Origin: Terebella lapidaria
Lineage: Eukaryota; Annelida; Polychaeta; Terebellida; Terebellidae
Direction of reading: 5' to 3'
Length of the DNA: 64,000 nt
NCBI GenBank assembly: GCA_949152475.1
Contig: OX424559.1
Location: 36,811,119 to 36,875,118, forward strand
The translations under genes were made by a program, and so were the position numbers. This document shows positions 42,547 through 56,600 of this stretch, one piece after another. Below the pieces are notes generated by a model. The model had not been told where the DNA came from, made no database searches, and saw only the letters and a list, made by a program, of their open reading frames with translations. Position 1 is the stretch's first letter, and the number at the start of each line of letters is the position of its first letter.

Positions 42547-45370
42547 ACGATGAGCGCCTATGCTATAACATGGGGTCAAAAAATAACTCTCAGAAACGGC
42601 CCCATTTTATGTCACAATGTACAGTGTCCCTAGACTAACTATTAGCCACAAACACTCGCTGAAAAAATTAACTTAAAATTTACGATATGCCCATTATAAA
42701 CTACGATGAGCGCCTATGCTATAACATGGGGTCAAAAAAATAACTGTCAGAAACGGCCCCATTTTATGTCACAATGTACAGTGTCCCTAGACTAACTATT
42801 AGCCACAAACACTCGATGAATAAATTAACTTAAAATTTACGATATGCCCATTATAAACTGCGATGAGCGCCTATGCTATAACATGGGGTCAAAAAATAAC
42901 TGTCAGAAACGGCCCCATTTTATGTCACAATGTACAGTGTCCCTAGACTAACTATTAGCCACAAACACTCGCTGAATAAATTAACTTAAAATTTACGATA
43001 TGCCCATTATAAACTACGATGAGCGCCTATGCTATAACATGGGGTCAAAAAAATAACTGTCAGAAACGGCCCCATTTTATGTCACAATGTACAGTGTCCC
43101 TAGACTAACTATTAGCCACAAACACTCGCTGAATAAATTAACTTAAAATTTACGATATGCCCATTATAAACTACGATGAGCGCCTATGCTATAACATGGG
43201 GTCAAAAAAATAACTGTCAGAAACGGCCCCATTTTATGTCACAATGTACAGTGTCCCTAGACTAACTATTAGCCACAAACACTCGCTGAATAAATTAACT
43301 TAAAATTTACGATATGCCCATTATAAACTACGATGAGCGCCTATGCTATAACATGGGGTCAAAAAAATAACTCTCAGAAACGGCCCCATTTTATGTCACA
43401 ATGTACAGTGTCCCTAGACTAACTATTAGCCACAAACACTCGCTGAATAAATTAACTTAAAATTTACGATATGCCCATTATAAACTACGATGAGCGCCTA
43501 TGTTATAACATGGGGTCAAAAAAATAACTCTCAGAAACGGCCCCATTTTATGTCACAATGTACAGTGTCCCTAGACTAACTATTAGCCACAAACACTCGC
43601 TGAAAAAATTAACTTAAAATTTACGATATGCCCATTATAAACTACGATGAGCGCCTATGCTATAACATGGGGTCAAAAAAATAACTGTCAGAAACGGCCC
43701 CATTTTATGTCACAATGTACAGTGTCCCTAGACTAACTATTAGCCACAAACACTCGATGAATAAATTAACTTAAAATTTACGATATGCCCATTATAAACT
43801 GCGATGAGCGCCTATGCTATAACATGGGGTCAAAAAAATAACTGTCAGAAACGGCCCCATTTTATGTCACAATGTACAGTGTCCCTAGACTAACTATTAG
43901 CCACAAACACTCGCTGAATAAATTAACTTAAAATTTACGATATGCCCATTATAAACTACGATGAGCGCCTATGCTATAACATGGGGTCAAAAAAATAACT
44001 GTCAGAAACGGCCCCATTTTATGTCACAATGTACAGTGTCCCTAGACTAACTATTAGCCACAAACACTCGCTGAATAAATTAACTTAAAATTTACGATAT
44101 GCCCATTATAAACTACGATGAGCGCCTATGCTATAACATGGGGTCAAAAAAATAACTGTCAGAAACGGCCCCATTTTATGTCACAATGTACAGTGTCCCT
44201 AGACTAACTATTAGCCACAAACACTCGCTGAATAAATTAACTTAAAATTTACGATATGCCCATTATAAACTACGATGAGCGCCTCTGCTATAACATGGGG
44301 TCAAAAAAATAACTCTCAGAAACGGCCCCATTTTATGTCACAATGTACAGTGTCCCTAGACTAACTATTAGCCACAAACACTCGCTGAATAAATTAACTT
44401 AAAATTTACGATATGCCCATTATAAACTACGATGAGCGCCTATGCTATAACATGGGGTCAAAAAAATAACTGTCAGAAACGGCCCCATTTTATGTCACAA
44501 TGTACAGTGTCCCTAGACTAACTATTAGCCACAAACACTCGCTGAATAAATTAACTTAAAATTTACGATATGCCCATTATAAACTACGATGAGCGCCTAT
44601 GCTATAACATGGGGTCAAAAAAATATCTCTCAGAAACGGCCCCATTTTATGTCACAATGTACAGTGTCCCTAGACTAACTATTAGCCACAAACACTCGCT
44701 GAAAAAATTAACTTAAAATTTACGATATGCCCATTATAAACTACGATGAGCGCCTATGCTATAACATGGGGTCAAAAAAATAACTGTCAGAAACGGCCCC
44801 ATTTTATGTCACAATGTACAGTGTCCCTAGACTAACTATTAGCCACAAACACTCGCTGAATAAATTAACTTAAAATTTACGATATGCCCATTATAAACTG
44901 CGATGAGCGCCTATGCTATAACATGGGGTCAAAAAAATAACTCTCAGAAACGGCCCCATTTTATGTCACAATGTACAGTGTCCCTAGACTAACTATTAGC
45001 CACAAACACTCGCTGAATAAATTAACTTAAAATTTACGATATGCCCATTATAAACTACGATGAGCGCCTATGCTATAACATGGGGTCAAAAAAATAACTC
45101 TCAGAAACGGCCCCATTTTATGTCACAATGTACAGTGTCCCTAGACTAACTATTAGCCACAAACACTCGCTGAATAAATTAACTTAAAATTTACGATATG
45201 CCCATTATAAACTACGATGAGCGCCTATGCTATAACATGGGGTCAAAAAAATAACTGTCAGAAACGGCCCCATTTTATGTCACAATGTACAGTGTCCCTA
45301 GACTAACTATTAGCCACAAACACTCGCTGAATAAATTAACTTAAAATTTACGATATGCCCATTATAAACT
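42547..45370 (+). repeat. Hexamer higher-order repeat block, two clear copies plus a degraded third
   Basis: Linked markers recur in order. T-to-A at monomer position 119 occurs at 42664, 43605 and 44704. C-to-A at position 114 occurs at 42816 and 43757. A-to-G at position 1 occurs at 42860, 43801 and 44900. The first spacing is 941 bp, six monomers less one A in the tract at 42891-42896. The second is 1099 bp, seven monomers. The C44G variant follows the same order: in units starting 42547 to 43330 the bases are C,G,G,G,G,C, and in units 43487 to 44272 again C,G,G,G,G,C. One extra G unit (44429) then explains the seven-unit second spacing. The third copy (from 44586) keeps T119A and A1G but lacks C114A and has only some C44G. 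This is a genuine higher-order repeat inside an otherwise monomeric array. Confidence 0.9.
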
Positions 45371-46492
45371 ACGATGAGCGCCTATGCTATAACATGGGGT
45401 CAAAAAAATAAATCTCAGAAACGGCCCCATTTTATGTCACAATGTACAGTGTCCCTAGACTAACTATTAGCCACAAACACTCGCTGAATAAATTAACTTA
45501 AAATTTACGATATGCCCATTATAAACTACGATGAGCGCCTATGCTATAACATGGGGTCAAAAAAATAACTCTCAGAAACGGCCCCATTTTATGTCACAAT
45601 GTACAGTGTCCCTAGACTAACTATTAGCCACAAACACTCGCTGAATAAATTAACTTAAAATTTACGATATGCCCATTATAAACTACGATGAGCGCCTATG
45701 CTATAACATGGGGTCAAAAAAATAACTCTCAGAAACGGCCCCATTTTATGTCACAATGTACAGTGTCCCTAGACTAACTATTAGCCACAAACACTCGCTG
45801 AATAAATTAACTTAAAATTTACGATATGCCCATTATAAACTACGATGAGCGCCTATGCTATAACATGGGGTCAAAAAAATAACTCTCAGAAACGGCCCCA
45901 TTTTATGTCACAATGTAGAGTGTCCCTAGACTAACTATTAGCCACAAACACTCGCTGAATAAATTAACTTAAAATTTACGATATGCCCATTATAAACTAC
46001 GATGAGCGCCTATGCTATAACATGGGGTCAAAAAAATAACTCTCAGAAACGGCCCCATTTTATGTCACAATGTACAGTGTCCCTAGACTAACTATTAGCC
46101 ACAAACACTCGCTGAATAAATTAACTTAAAATTTACGATATGCCCATTATAAACTACGATGAGCGCCTATGCTATAACATGGGGTCAAAAAAATAACTCT
46201 CAGAAACGGCCCCATTTTATGTCACAATGTACAGTGTCCCTAGACTAACTATTAGCCACAAACACTCGCTGAATAAATTAACTTAAAATTTACGATATGC
46301 CCATTATAAACTACGATGAGCGCCTATGCTATAACATGGGGTCAAAAAAATAACTCTCAGAAACGGCCCCATTTTATGTCACAATGTACAGTGTCCCTAG
46401 ACTAACTATTAGCCACAAACACTCGCTGAATAAATTAACTTAAAATTTACGATATGTCCATTATAAACTACGATGAGCGCCTATGCTATAAC

Positions 46493-46700
46493 ATGGGGTC
46501 AAAAAAATAACTCTCAGAACGGTCCCATTTTATGTCACAATGTACAGTGTCCCTAGACTAACTATTAGCCACAAACACTCGCTGAAACACTCGCTGAATA
46601 AATTAACTTAAAATTTACGATATGCCCATTATAAACTACGATGAGCGCCTATGCTATAACATGGGGTCAAAAAAATAACTCTCAGAACGGCCCCATTTTA
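46493..46700 (+). repeat. Neighbouring units sharing a deleted A (CAGAACGG)
   Basis: Two consecutive units read CAGAAC instead of CAGAAAC, near 46515-46520 and 46683-46688. The spacing of 168 bp equals one monomer minus the deleted base plus the 12 bp insertion that lies between them. The first also has C-to-T at 46523. No other unit that I saw has this deletion, so the pair probably arose by duplication or conversion between neighbours. Confidence 0.75.
46575..46598 (+). repeat. 12 bp tandem duplication inside one monomer
   Basis: ACACTCGCTGAA occurs twice in direct tandem at 46575-46586 and 46587-46598. It corresponds to monomer positions 107-118, which are present once in every other unit. 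The result is the largest indel in the window, a unit 11 bp longer than the majority once the nearby deleted A is counted. It has not been spread to neighbouring units, so it is probably recent. Slippage or repair-associated duplication would produce it. Confidence 0.95.
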
Positions 46701-47671
46701 TGTCACAATGTACAGTGTCCCTAGACTAACTATTAGCCACAAACACTCGCTGAATAAATTAACTTAAAATTTACGATATGCCCATTATAAACTACGATGA
46801 GCGCCTATGCTATAACATGGGGTCAAAAAAATAACTCTCAGAAACGGCCCCATTTTATGTCACAATGTACAGTGTCCCTAGACTAACTATTAGCCACAAA
46901 CACTCGCTGAATAAATTAACTTAAAATTTACGATATGCCCATTATAAACTACGATGAGCGCCTATGCTATAACATGGGGTCAAAAAAATAACTCTCAGAA
47001 ACGGCCCCATTTTATGTCACAATGTACAGTGTCCCTAGACTAACTATTAGCCACAAACACTCGCTGAATAAATTAACTTAAAATTTACGATATGCCCATT
47101 ATAAACTACGATGAGCGCCTATGCTATAACATGGGGTCAAAAAAATAACTCTCAGAAACGGCCCCATTTTATGTCACAATGTACAGTGTCCCTAGACTAA
47201 CTATTAGCCACAAACACTCGCTGAATAAATTAACTTAAAATTTACGATATGCCCATTATAAACTACGATGAGCGCCTATGCTATAACATGGGGTCAAAAA
47301 AATAACTCTCAGAAACGGCCCCATTTTATGTCACAATGTACAGTGTCCCTAGACTAACTATTAGCCACAAACACTCGCTGAATAAATTAACTTAAAATTT
47401 ACGATATGCCCATTATAAACTACGATGAGCGCCTATGCTATAACATGGGGTCAAAAAAATAACTCTCAGAAACGGCCCCATTTTATGTCACAATGTACAG
47501 TGTCCCTAGACTAACTATTAGCCACAAACACTCGCTGAATAAATTAACTTAAAATTTACGATATGCCCATTATAAACTACGATGAGCGCCTATGCTATAA
47601 CATGGGGTCAAAAAAATAACTCTCAGAAACGGCCCCATTTTATGTCACAATGTACAGTGTCCCTAGACTAA

Positions 47672-47690
47672 CTATTAGCCAACACTCGCT
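47672..47690 (+). repeat. 3 bp deletion in one monomer
   Basis: The usual GCCACAAACACTCG reads GCCAACACTCG around 47678-47688. Three bases are lost from the ACAAACAC stretch (monomer positions 102-109). The change is unique in the window and marks the right border of the variant-rich zone. Confidence 0.9.
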
Positions 47691-50600
47691 GAATAAATTA
47701 ACTTAAAATTTACGATATGCCCATTATAAACTACGATGAGCGCCTATGCTATAACATGGGGTCAAAAAAATAACTCTCAGAAACGGCCCCATTTTATGTC
47801 ACAATGTACAGTGTCCCTAGACTAACTATTAGCCACAAACACTCGCTGAATAAATTAACTTAAAATTTACGATATGCCCATTATAAACTACGATGAGCGC
47901 CTATGCTATAACATGGGGTCAAAAAAATAACTCTCAGAAACGGCCCCATTTTATGTCACAATGTACAGTGTCCCTAGACTAACTATTAGCCACAAACACT
48001 CGCTGAATAAATTAACTTAAAATTTACGATATGCCCATTATAAACTACGATGAGCGCCTATGCTATAACATGGGGTCAAAAAAATAACTCTCAGAAACGG
48101 CCCCATTTTATGTCACAATGTACAGTGTCCCTAGACTAACTATTAGCCACAAACACTCGCTGAATAAATTAACTTAAAATTTACGATATGCCCATTATAA
48201 ACTACGATGAGCGCCTATGCTATAACATGGGGTCAAAAAAATAACTCTCAGAAACGGCCCCATTTTATGTCACAATGTACAGTGTCCCTAGACTAACTAT
48301 TAGCCACAAACACTCGCTGAATAAATTAACTTAAAATTTACGATATGCCCATTATAAACTACGATGAGCGCCTATGCTATAACATGGGGTCAAAAAAATA
48401 ACTCTCAGAAACGGCCCCATTTTATGTCACAATGTACAGTGTCCCTAGACTAACTATTAGCCACAAACACTCGCTGAATAAATTAACTTAAAATTTACGA
48501 TATGCCCATTATAAACTACGATGAGCGCCTATGCTATAACATGGGGTCAAAAAAATAACTCTCAGAAACGGTCCCATTTTATGTCACAATGTACAGTGTC
48601 CCTAGACTAACTATTAGCCACAAACACTCGCTGAATAAATTAACTTAAAATTTACGATATGCCCATTATAAACTACGATGAGCGCCTATGCTATAACATG
48701 GGGTCAAAAAAATAACTCTCAGAAACGGCCCCATTTTATGTCACAATGTACAGTGTCCCTAGACTAACTATTAGCCACAAACACTCGCTGAATAAATTAA
48801 CTTAAAATTTACGATATGCCCATTATAAACTACGATGAGCGCCTATGCTATAACATGGGGTCAAAAAAATAACTCTCAGAAACGGCCCCATTTTATGTCA
48901 CAATGTACAGTGTCCCTAGACTAACTATTAGCCACAAACACTCGCTGAATAAATTAACTTAAAATTTACGATATGCCCATTATAAACTACGATGAGCGCC
49001 TATGCTATAACATGGGGTCAAAAAAATAACTCTCAGAAACGGCCCCATTTTATGTCACAATGTACAGTGTCCCTAGACTAACTATTAGCCACAAACACTC
49101 GCTGAATAAATTAACTTAAAATTTACGATATGCCCATTATAAACTACGATGAGCGCCTATGCTATAACATGGGGTCAAAAAAATAACTCTCAGAAACGGC
49201 CCCATTTTATGTCACAATGTACAGTGTCCCTAGACTAACTATTAGCCACAAACACTCGCTGAATAAATTAACTTAAAATTTACGATATGCCCATTATAAA
49301 CTACGATGAGCGCCTATGCTATAACATGGGGTCAAAAAAATAACTCTCAGAAACGGCCCCATTTTATGTCACAATGTACAGTGTCCCTAGACTAACTATT
49401 AGCCACAAACACTCGCTGAATAAATTAACTTAAAATTTACGATATGCCCATTATAAACTACGATGAGCGCCTATGCTATAACATGGGGTCAAAAAAATAA
49501 CTCTCAGAAACGGCCCCATTTTATGTCACAATGTACAGTGTCCCTAGACTAACTATTAGCCACAAACACTCGCTGAATAAATTAACTTAAAATTTACGAT
49601 ATGCCCATTATAAACTACGATGAGCGCCTATGCTATAACATGGGGTCAAAAAAATAACTCTCAGAAACGGCCCCATTTTATGTCACAATGTACAGTGTCC
49701 CTAGACTAACTATTAGCCACAAACACTCGCTGAATAAATTAACTTAAAATTTACGATATGCCCATTATAAACTACGATGAGCGCCTATGCTATAACATGG
49801 GGTCAAAAAAATAACTCTCAGAAACGGCCCCATTTTATGTCACAATGTACAGTGTCCCTAGACTAACTATTAGCCACAAACACTCGCTGAATAAATTAAC
49901 TTAAAATTTACGATGTGCCCATTATAAACTACGATGAGCGCCTATGCTATAACATGGGGTCAAAAAAATAACTCTCAGAAACGGCCCCATTTTATGTCAC
50001 AATGTACAGTGTCCCTAGACTAACTATTAGCCACAAACACTCGCTGAATAAATTAACTTAAAATTTACGATATGCCCATTATAAACTACGATGAGCGCCT
50101 ATGCTATAACATGGGGTCAAAAAAATAACTCTCAGAAACGGCCCCATTTTATGTCACAATGTACAGTGTCCCTAGACTAACTATTAGCCACAAACACTCG
50201 CTGAATAAATTAACTTAAAATTTACGATATGCCCATTATAAACTACGATGAGCGCCTATGCTATAACATGGGGTCAAAAAAATAACTCTCAGAAACGGCC
50301 CCATTTTATGTCACAATGTACAGTGTCCCTAGACTAACTATTAGCCACAAACACTCGCTGAATAAATTAACTTAAAATTTACGATATGCCCATTATAAAC
50401 TACGATGAGCGCCTATGCTATAACATGGGGTCAAAAAAATAACTCTCAGAAACGGCCCCATTTTATGTCACAATGTACAGTGTCCCTAGACTAACTATTA
50501 GCCACAAACACTCGCTGAATAAATTAACTTAAAATTTACGATATGCCCATTATAAACTACGATGAGCGCCTATGCTATAACATGGGGTCAAAAAAATAAC

Positions 50601-53600
50601 TCTCAGAAACGGCCCCATTTTATGTCACAATGTACAGTGTCCCTAGACTAACTATTAGCCACAAACACTCGCTGAATAAATTAACTTAAAATTTACGATA
50701 TGCCCATTATAAACTACGATGAGCGCCTATGCTATAACATGGGGTCAAAAAAATAACTCTCAGAAACGGCCCCATTTTATGTCACAATGTACAGTGTCCC
50801 TAGACTAACTATTAGCCACAAACACTCGCTGAATAAATTAACTTAAAATTTACGATATGCCCATTATAAACTACGATGAGCGCCTATGCTATAACATGGG
50901 GTCAAAAAAATAACTCTCAGAAACGGCCCCATTTTATGTCACAATGTACAGTGTCCCTAGACTAACTATTAGCCACAAACACTCGCTGAATAAATTAACT
51001 TAAAATTTACGATATGCCCATTATAAACTACGATGAGCGCCTATGCTATAACATGGGGTCAAAAAAATAACTCTCAGAAACGGCCCCATTTTATGTCACA
51101 ATGTACAGTGTCCCTAGACTAACTATTAGCCACAAACACTCGCTGAATAAATTAACTTAAAATTTACGATATGCCCATTATAAACTACGATGAGCGCCTA
51201 TGCTATAACATGGGGTCAAAAAAATAACTCTCAGAAACGGCCCCATTTTATGTCACAATGTACAGTGTCCCTAGACTAACTATTAGCCACAAACACTCGC
51301 TGAATAAATTAACTTAAAATTTACGATATGCCCATTATAAACTACGATGAGCGCCTATGCTATAACATGGGGTCAAAAAAATAACTCTCAGAAACGGCCC
51401 CATTTTATGTCACAATGTACAGTGTCCCTAGACTAACTATTAGCCACAAACACTCGCTGAATAAATTAACTTAAAATTTACGATATGCCCATTATAAACT
51501 ACGATGAGCGCCTATGCTATAACATGGGGTCAAAAAAATAACTCTCAGAAACGGCCCCATTTTATGTCACAATGTACAGTGTCCCTAGACTAACTATTAG
51601 CCACAAACACTCGCTGAATAAATTAACTTAAAATTTACGATATGCCCATTATAAACTACGATGAGCGCCTATGCTATAACATGGGGTCAAAAAAATAACT
51701 CTCAGAAACGGCCCCATTTTATGTCACAATGTACAGTGTCCCTAGACTAACTATTAGCCACAAACACTCGCTGAATAAATTAACTTAAAATTTACGATAT
51801 GCCCATTATAAACTACGATGAGCGCCTATGCTATAACATGGGGTCAAAAAAATAACTCTCAGAAACGGCCCCATTTTATGTCACAATGTACAGTGTCCCT
51901 AGACTAACTATTAGCCACAAACACTCGCTGAATAAATTAACTTAAAATTTACGATATGCCCATTATAAACTACGATGAGCGCCTATGCTATAACATGGGG
52001 TCCAAAAAAATAACTCTCAGAAACGGCCCCATTTTATGTCACAATGTACAGTGTCCCTAGACTAACTATTAGCCACAAACACTCGCTGAATAAATTAACT
52101 TAAAATTTACGATATGCCCATTATAAACTACGATGAGCGCCTATGCTATAACATGGGGTCAAAAAAATAACTCTCAGAAACGGCCCCATTTTATGTCACA
52201 ATGTACAGTGTCCCTAGACTAACTATTAGCCACAAACACTCGCTGAATAAATTAACTTAAAATTTACGATATGCCCATTATAAACTACGATGAGCGCCTA
52301 TGCTATAACATGGGGTCAAAAAAATAACTCTCAGAAACGGCCCCATTTTATGTCACAATGTACAGTGTCCCTAGACTAACTATTAGCCACAAACACTCGC
52401 TGAATAAATTAACTTAAAATTTACGATATGCCCATTATAAACTACGATGAGCGCCTATGCTATAACATGGGGTCAAAAAAATAACTCTCAGAAACGGCCC
52501 CATTTTATGTCACAATGTACAGTGTCCCTAGACTAACTATTAGCCACAAACACTCGCTGAATAAATTAACTTAAAATTTACGATATGCCCATTATAAACT
52601 ACGATGAGCGCCTATGCTATAACATGGGGTCAAAAAAATAACTCTCAGAAACGGCCCCATTTTATGTCACAATGTACAGTGTCCCTAGACTAACTATTAG
52701 CCACAAACACTCGCTGAATAAATTAACTTAAAATTTACGATATGCCCATTATAAACTACGATGAGCGCCTATGCTATAACATGGGGTCAAAAAAATAACT
52801 CTCAGAAACGGCCCCATTTTATGTCACAATGTACAGTGTCCCTAGACTAACTATTAGCCACAAACACTCGCTGAATAAATTAACTTAAAATTTACGATAT
52901 GCCCATTATAAACTACGATGAGCGCCTATGCTATAACATGGGGTCAAAAAAATAACTCTCAGAAACGGCCCCATTTTATGTCACAATGTACAGTGTCCCT
53001 AGACTAACTATTAGCCACAAACACTCGCTGAATAAATTAACTTAAAATTTACGATATGCCCATTATAAACTACGATGAGCGCCTATGCTATAACATGGGG
53101 TCAAAAAAATAACTCTCAGAAACGGCCCCATTTTATGTCACAATGTACAGTGTCCCTAGACTAACTATTAGCCACAAACACTCGCTGAATAAATTAACTT
53201 AAAATTTACGATATGCCCATTATAAACTACGATGAGCGCCTATGCTATAACATGGGGTCAAAAAAATAACTCTCAGAAACGGCCCCATTTTATGTCACAA
53301 TGTACAGTGTCCCTAGACTAACTATTAGCCACAAACACTCGCTGAATAAATTAACTTAAAATTTACGATATGCCCATTATAAACTACGATGAGCGCCTAT
53401 GCTATAACATGGGGTCAAAAAAATAACTCTCAGAAACGGCCCCATTTTATGTCACAATGTACAGTGTCCCTAGACTAACTATTAGCCACAAACACTCGCT
53501 GAATAAATTAACTTAAAATTTACGATATGCCCATTATAAACTACGATGAGCGCCTATGCTATAACATGGGGTCAAAAAAATAACTCTCAGAAACGGCCCC

Positions 53601-56600
53601 ATTTTATGTCACAATGTACAGTGTCCCTAGACTAACTATTAGCCACAAACACTCGCTGAATAAATTAACTTAAAATTTACGATATGCCCATTATAAACTA
53701 CGATGAGCGCCTATGCTATAACATGGGGTCAAAAAAATAACTCTCAGAAACGGCCCCATTTTATGTCACAATGTACAGTGTCCCTAGACTAACTATTAGC
53801 CACAAACACTCGCTGAATAAATTAACTTAAAATTTACGATATGCCCATTATAAACTACGATGAGCGCCTATGCTATAACATGGGGTCAAAAAAATAACTC
53901 TCAGAAACGGCCCCATTTTATGTCACAATGTACAGTGTCCCTAGACTAACTATTAGCCACAAACACTCGCTGAATAAATTAACTTAAAATTTACGATATG
54001 CCCATTATAAACTACGATGAGCGCCTATGCTATAACATGGGGTCAAAAAAATAACTCTCAGAAACGGCCCCATTTTATGTCACAATGTACAGTGTCCCTA
54101 GACTAACTATTAGCCACAAACACTCGCTGAATAAATTAACTTAAAATTTACGATATGCCCATTATAAACTACGATGAGCGCCTATGCTATAACATGGGGT
54201 CAAAAAAATAACTCTCAGAAACGGCCCCATTTTATGTCACAATGTACAGTGTCCCTAGACTAACTATTAGCCACAAACACTCGCTGAATAAATTAACTTA
54301 AAATTTACGATATGCCCATTATAAACTACGATGAGCGCCTATGCTATAACATGGGGTCAAAAAAATAACTCTCAGAAACGGCCCCATTTTATGTCACAAT
54401 GTACAGTGTCCCTAGACTAACTATTAGCCACAAACACTCGCTGAATAAATTAACTTAAAATTTACGATATGCCCATTATAAACTACGATGAGCGCCTATG
54501 CTATAACATGGGGTCAAAAAAATAACTCTCAGAAACGGCCCCATTTTATGTCACAATGTACAGTGTCCCTAGACTAACTATTAGCCACAAACACTCGCTG
54601 AATAAATTAACTTAAAATTTACGATATGCCCATTATAAACTACGATGAGCGCCTATGCTATAACATGGGGTCAAAAAAATAACTCTCAGAAACGGCCCCA
54701 TTTTATGTCACAATGTACAGTGTCCCTAGACTAACTATTAGCCACAAACACTCGCTGAATAAATTAACTTAAAATTTACGATATGCCCATTATAAACTAC
54801 GATGAGCGCCTATGCTATAACATGGGGTCAAAAAAATAACTCTCAGAAACGGCCCCATTTTATGTCACAATGTACAGTGTCCCTAGACTAACTATTAGCC
54901 ACAAACACTCGCTGAATAAATTAACTTAAAATTTACGATATGCCCATTATAAACTACGATGAGCGCCTATGCTATAACATGGGGTCAAAAAAATAACTCT
55001 CAGAAACGGCCCCATTTTATGTCACAATGTACAGTGTCCCTAGACTAACTATTAGCCACAAACACTCGCTGAATAAATTAACTTAAAATTTACGATATGC
55101 CCATTATAAACTACGATGAGCGCCTATGCTATAACATGGGGTCAAAAAAATAACTCTCAGAAACGGCCCCATTTTATGTCACAATGTACAGTGTCCCTAG
55201 ACTAACTATTAGCCACAAACACTCGCTGAATAAATTAACTTAAAATTTACGATATGCCCATTATAAACTACGATGAGCGCCTATGCTATAACATGGGGTC
55301 AAAAAAATAACTCTCAGAAACGGCCCCATTTTATGTCACAATGTACAGTGTCCCTAGACTAACTATTAGCCACAAACACTCGCTGAATAAATTAACTTAA
55401 AATTTACGATATGCCCATTATAAACTACGATGAGCGCCTATGCTATAACATGGGGTCAAAAAAATAACTCTCAGAAACGGCCCCATTTTATGTCACAATG
55501 TACAGTGTCCCTAGACTAACTATTAGCCACAAACACTCGCTGAATAAATTAACTTAAAATTTACGATATGCCCATTATAAACTACGATGAGCGCCTATGC
55601 TATAACATGGGGTCAAAAAAATAACTCTCAGAAACGGCCCCATTTTATGTCACAATGTACAGTGTCCCTAGACTAACTATTAGCCACAAACACTCGCTGA
55701 ATAAATTAACTTAAAATTTACGATATGCCCATTATAAACTACGATGAGCGCCTATGCTATAACATGGGGTCAAAAAAATAACTCTCAGAAACGGCCCCAT
55801 TTTATGTCACAATGTACAGTGTCCCTAGACTAACTATTAGCCACAAACACTCGCTGAATAAATTAACTTAAAATTTACGATATGCCCATTATAAACTACG
55901 ATGAGCGCCTATGCTATAACATGGGGTCAAAAAAATAACTCTCAGAAACGGCCCCATTTTATGTCACAATGTACAGTGTCCCTAGACTAACTATTAGCCA
56001 CAAACACTCGCTGAATAAATTAACTTAAAATTTACGATATGCCCATTATAAACTACGATGAGCGCCTATGCTATAACATGGGGTCAAAAAAATAACTCTC
56101 AGAAACGGCCCCATTTTATGTCACAATGTACAGTGTCCCTAGACTAACTATTAGCCACAAACACTCGCTGAATAAATTAACTTAAAATTTACGATATGCC
56201 CATTATAAACTACGATGAGCGCCTATGCTATAACATGGGGTCAAAAAAATAACTCTCAGAAACGGCCCCATTTTATGTCACAATGTACAGTGTCCCTAGA
56301 CTAACTATTAGCCACAAACACTCGCTGAATAAATTAACTTAAAATTTACGATATGCCCATTATAAACTACGATGAGCGCCTATGCTATAACATGGGGTCA
56401 AAAAAATAACTCTCAGAAACGGCCCCATTTTATGTCACAATGTACAGTGTCCCTAGACTAACTATTAGCCACAAACACTCGCTGAATAAATTAACTTAAA
56501 ATTTACGATATGCCCATTATAAACTACGATGAGCGCCTATGCTATAACATGGGGTCAAAAAAATAACTCTCAGAAACGGCCCCATTTTATGTCACAATGT

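Larger units (their letters stand above)
38562..47681 (+). repeat. Variant-rich zone
   Basis: Most of the window's variants lie in these roughly 58 units. Substitutions include 38562, 38614, 39623, 40126, 40492, 41467, 41613, 41830, 43503, 44285, 45412, 45918 and 46457. The A6 tract occurs at 39128, 40225, 41480, 42578 and 42891. A deleted T near 39388, a deleted G at 40375 and an inserted C near 41374 are also present. A C-to-G change at monomer position 44 is scattered through it (39296, 40549) and then concentrated in the higher-order repeat block at 42.5-45.4 kb. The higher mutational load suggests an older layer of the array, less recently homogenised than its flanks. Confidence 0.8.
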
